Positions 6,326 to 8,408 of a stretch of 8,408 nucleotides of DNA are shown here, in pieces. Position 1 is the first letter of the stretch; every line of letters starts with the position of its first letter. Where the stretch lies: positions 1-8,408 of the forward strand of contig CALLDA010000168.1 of the NCBI GenBank assembly GCA_937998635.1, read 5' to 3'. A program made the translations under genes and the position numbers. The DNA comes from an uncultured Pseudomonadales bacterium (GTDB lineage: Bacteria; Pseudomonadota; Gammaproteobacteria; Pseudomonadales; Porticoccaceae). The notes below the pieces were generated by a model, which was given only the letters and a program-made list of their open reading frames with translations, made no database searches and had not been told where the DNA came from.

Positions 6326-6355
6326 CTGATAACAAATCACACTATTTGTTATCAG
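6326..6355 (-). terminator. Strong hairpin over the stop of exporter copy 2
   Basis: Perfect 12-bp arms, CTGATAACAAAT and ATTTGTTATCAG, flank a 6-nt loop (6338-6343). The minus-strand TAG stop of the exporter (6342-6344) lies in the loop and stem base, so the last four codons form part of one arm. The downstream minus-strand sequence (TAAGGTAAGCC) has no U-run, so this is not a canonical intrinsic terminator. A transcript-end stabiliser, an attenuating hairpin before copy 1, or a protein-binding palindrome are alternatives. The structure itself is well beyond chance for this length. Confidence 0.5.
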
Positions 6356-8408
6356 CCAACCTTACCTTGCGTCCCAACAACCAACGAACGAGAGCAGGCA
6401 TGACAATGATCGCTCCCAACATATTCACCAGGAACATAAAGGTCAGCATAATGCCCATGTCCGCCTGGAACTGAAGCGATGCGAAAATCCAGGTAGCAAC
6501 ACCCGCGCCCAGCGTCATGCCAGTAAAGATCACCGGCTTGCCAGTAAGGCGCATAGCTTTATAAAAAGCCTCATTAAGGGTGTCACCAGTATCTAGAAAT
6601 TCGCTCATGCGGCTATAGATATAAATCGCATAATCGACACCAACCCCGACCCCAAGTGCTACTACCGGAAGCGTGTTCACTTTCAGGCCAATGTCAAGAA
6701 CTGACATCAAGGCATAAGAAAGCAATGATACAAATGCCAGCGGCAAGATAACGCACAACGTGCCCCCGATGGAGCGGAAGGTTATCAATGTCAGGGCTAT
6801 AACTGCGACATAAACAAAAACCATAATGGGTAATTGAGCAGCCTTAACGGCATCATTAGTTGCTGCAATAATACCCACGTTACCGCTGGCCAGGCGAACA
6901 TGGAATCTCTCGTCGGGCAGGGAACTCTCAAAGGCGTTAATGCCTTCGATAATTTTATCAACCGTCGTAGCCTTATGATCCAGCGTATAAACATTAATGG
7001 GCATTGAAGAACACACGGCATTCATAAATTCATCGCCGCCAGCACCCATGTGGTACAAGCTCGATGAAAGAGAGCTGGAATTCCTGGATAGATGAAACCA
7101 ACGTGGACTGCCCTCGCTGTTGGCCGCAAGAATAATCTTTTGCTTATCGACCAGGGAGACAACCGACTGCACCCCAGGCAAATTCCTGATATGCCAGGAA
7201 AGGCGATCCATTTCATCGACCACGTCGTACTCGACACAGGCATTATCGACCGACTCGATCATCACGGTCAGCTTATCGACACCGATTGAAAATCGTTCGG
7301 TCACGACCCGGCTATCAATATTGTAGCGCGCGTTTTCTCTTAGTTCTGGCACACCAGCCTGGGAGTCGCCAATTTTTAAATCGTCCTGCTTGGACAGACC
7401 CCATACAGTCAAAACTGCAACTATAGACAGCACGACAAGAGATGGCCCTGTGCGAGTGAGCATAGCGATAGCTCGCCATACAACATCTCTTTTATCTTCC
7501 GCTTTTTGGTGTTTGGCACGAAACTTATCTGGATTTCCGAGCTTCACGTAGGATAATAAAACCGGCAATAACACCAGGTTGGTGAGGATGATCACTGCAA
7601 CACCGAGGCTCGCAGTGATAGCCATTTCCTGGATAATACCAATACTGATCAACAATACCGTCAAAAAACCGATAACGTCACTAAGCAGAGCAACACTGCC
7701 CGGAATTAACAGGCGTCGGAAGGTTCGTTTTGCAGCTTCTAAATTGTCGACACCGTGAATAACATCCGGCGCGGGGACTATCGGCCTACCCTGTGAGTCT
7801 GTATCACCACCGTACATGGTTTCACCCATCCAGCCGCTGATCATCTGCACGCCGTGACTGACTCCAATAGCAAATACCAGAAACGGCACCAGGATACTCA
7901 TGGGATCCAGGCCAAAACCCAGCAAAGGCAATAATCCCATTTGCCAAATCACAGCTACCAGAGCGCTAAATAAAGGCAAAATCGTTAAGGCCACAGAATG
8001 TGAATAGAACCAGAGCAAAATAGCTGCTATCACGAAAGTGACTCCAAAAAAACCAATAACGTCCCTGGCCCCTTCAGCAATGTCACCCGTTGATTTAGCG
8101 AAACCAATGATACGTACGCTAATTTCATCCGTTTCAATAACATCACGAATTTTTGTTTCGAGGTCGGCAGCAACTTTCTGATAATCAAGGGGTTCACGGG
8201 TAGCCGGGTCGAGATCAACCAGCTCAGCTCTAATTAATGCGCCAGAAAAATCGTTTGCGATCAAACTTCCCAGTCGACCTGACTTGATAATGTTATTACG
8301 GATAATGGGGAACCACTCTTCCGTTGCCCTGAACTCTGCGGGCACCACGTTACCGCCAGCAAAGCCATCTTCAACCAATTCAATATATCGAACATTAGGT
8401 GTTAAAAC
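6342..8408 (-). CDS. RND/MMPL-like exporter copy 2, intact but 5'-partial
   Basis: A paralogue of the adjacent broken gene. The frame is open to the right edge, where the first visible codons read VLTPNVRYIELVED; alignment to copy 1 puts them at residue 114, so about 113 N-terminal residues, including helix 1, lie outside. There are 688 visible residues. Marks (visible numbering): GGNVVPAEFRATEEW in the first periplasmic loop, GVSHGVQ at 182-188 in the first helix bundle, GDSQAGVPELRENARYN in the second loop, and GVGVGVDYAIYIYSRM with the Asp-Tyr pair at 592-593. It ends with a helix and a basic tail (RKVRLADNK). Only the second half has the Asp-Tyr pair; the first half has Ser-His there. It is predicted to be a proton-driven inner-membrane exporter of hydrophobic or lipid-like molecules, substrate unknown. 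Its promoter is outside. It lies upstream of copy 1 in the same direction with a 241-bp spacer. Confidence 0.92.
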   Translation of the reverse strand, partial: VLTPNVRYIELVEDGFAGGNVVPAEFRATEEWFPIIRNNIIKSGRLGSLIANDFSGALIRAELVDLDPATREPLDYQKVAADLETKIRDVIETDEISVRIIGFAKSTGDIAEGARDVIGFFGVTFVIAAILLWFYSHSVALTILPLFSALVAVIWQMGLLPLLGFGLDPMSILVPFLVFAIGVSHGVQMISGWMGETMYGGDTDSQGRPIVPAPDVIHGVDNLEAAKRTFRRLLIPGSVALLSDVIGFLTVLLISIGIIQEMAITASLGVAVIILTNLVLLPVLLSYVKLGNPDKFRAKHQKAEDKRDVVWRAIAMLTRTGPSLVVLSIVAVLTVWGLSKQDDLKIGDSQAGVPELRENARYNIDSRVVTERFSIGVDKLTVMIESVDNACVEYDVVDEMDRLSWHIRNLPGVQSVVSLVDKQKIILAANSEGSPRWFHLSRNSSSLSSSLYHMGAGGDEFMNAVCSSMPINVYTLDHKATTVDKIIEGINAFESSLPDERFHVRLASGNVGIIAATNDAVKAAQLPIMVFVYVAVIALTLITFRSIGGTLCVILPLAFVSLLSYALMSVLDIGLKVNTLPVVALGVGVGVDYAIYIYSRMSEFLDTGDTLNEAFYKAMRLTGKPVIFTGMTLGAGVATWIFASLQFQADMGIMLTFMFLVNMLGAIIVMPALVRWLLGRKVRLADNK

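Noticed and set aside
6232..6474. An 80-codon plus-strand open frame starting in the spacer between the exporters
   Set aside because: It starts with TTG, has no ribosome site, and its second half is antisense to the conserved end of exporter copy 2. Its product shows no recognisable family.

Overview
The window looks like a piece of a gammaproteobacterial chromosome of moderate G+C. Signs of this are a Gram-negative lipoprotein signal, RND-type exporters, clear Shine-Dalgarno sites and the mix of CoA-linked enzymes. A marine or hydrocarbon/lipid-using lineage is plausible, but that is inference from gene content, and no taxonomic marker is present. No RNA gene, CRISPR array, insertion sequence or integrase was seen.

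Layout, left to right. (1) Positions 1-110, minus strand: the first 36 codons of a lipoprotein gene. A 107-bp spacer carrying a consensus TATAAT and two inverted repeats separates it from a divergent gene. (2) 218-799, plus: a COG2236-like phosphoribosyltransferase. (3) 858-2087 (or 2117), minus: a family III (CaiB/BaiF) CoA-transferase, convergent with the previous gene. (4) 2204-2629, plus: a PaaI-type hotdog acyl-CoA thioesterase, divergent from the CoA-transferase across a short spacer with a candidate operator. (5) 2722-3543, plus: a Sir2-family NAD-dependent protein deacylase, in line with the thioesterase. (6) 3544-3664: a repeat-rich convergent spacer with a 14-bp perfect palindrome and a 16-bp tandem repeat. 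(7) 3665-6100, minus: an RND/MMPL-like exporter gene interrupted by an in-frame TAA. (8) 6101-6341: a spacer with repeats and hairpins. (9) 6342-8408, minus: a second, intact copy of the same exporter family whose N-terminus lies beyond the window.

Functionally, the CoA-transferase, thioesterase and sirtuin can be read as a small acyl-CoA/acylation neighbourhood: activation by CoA transfer, release of CoA by hydrolysis, and NAD-dependent removal of acyl groups from lysines. This link is inferred from proximity only. The two exporters are tandem paralogues, highly similar along their whole shared length.

The most informative observation is the lesion in exporter copy 1. The frame is the same on both sides of the stop, but the five codons around it (4160-4174) match copy 2 better if read one base out of frame. 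This suggests two compensating single-base indels (a mutation pair or consensus errors) as an alternative to a simple nonsense substitution. I did not find a convincing wholly new system. The rest is recognisable families plus several short inverted repeats of unproven function.
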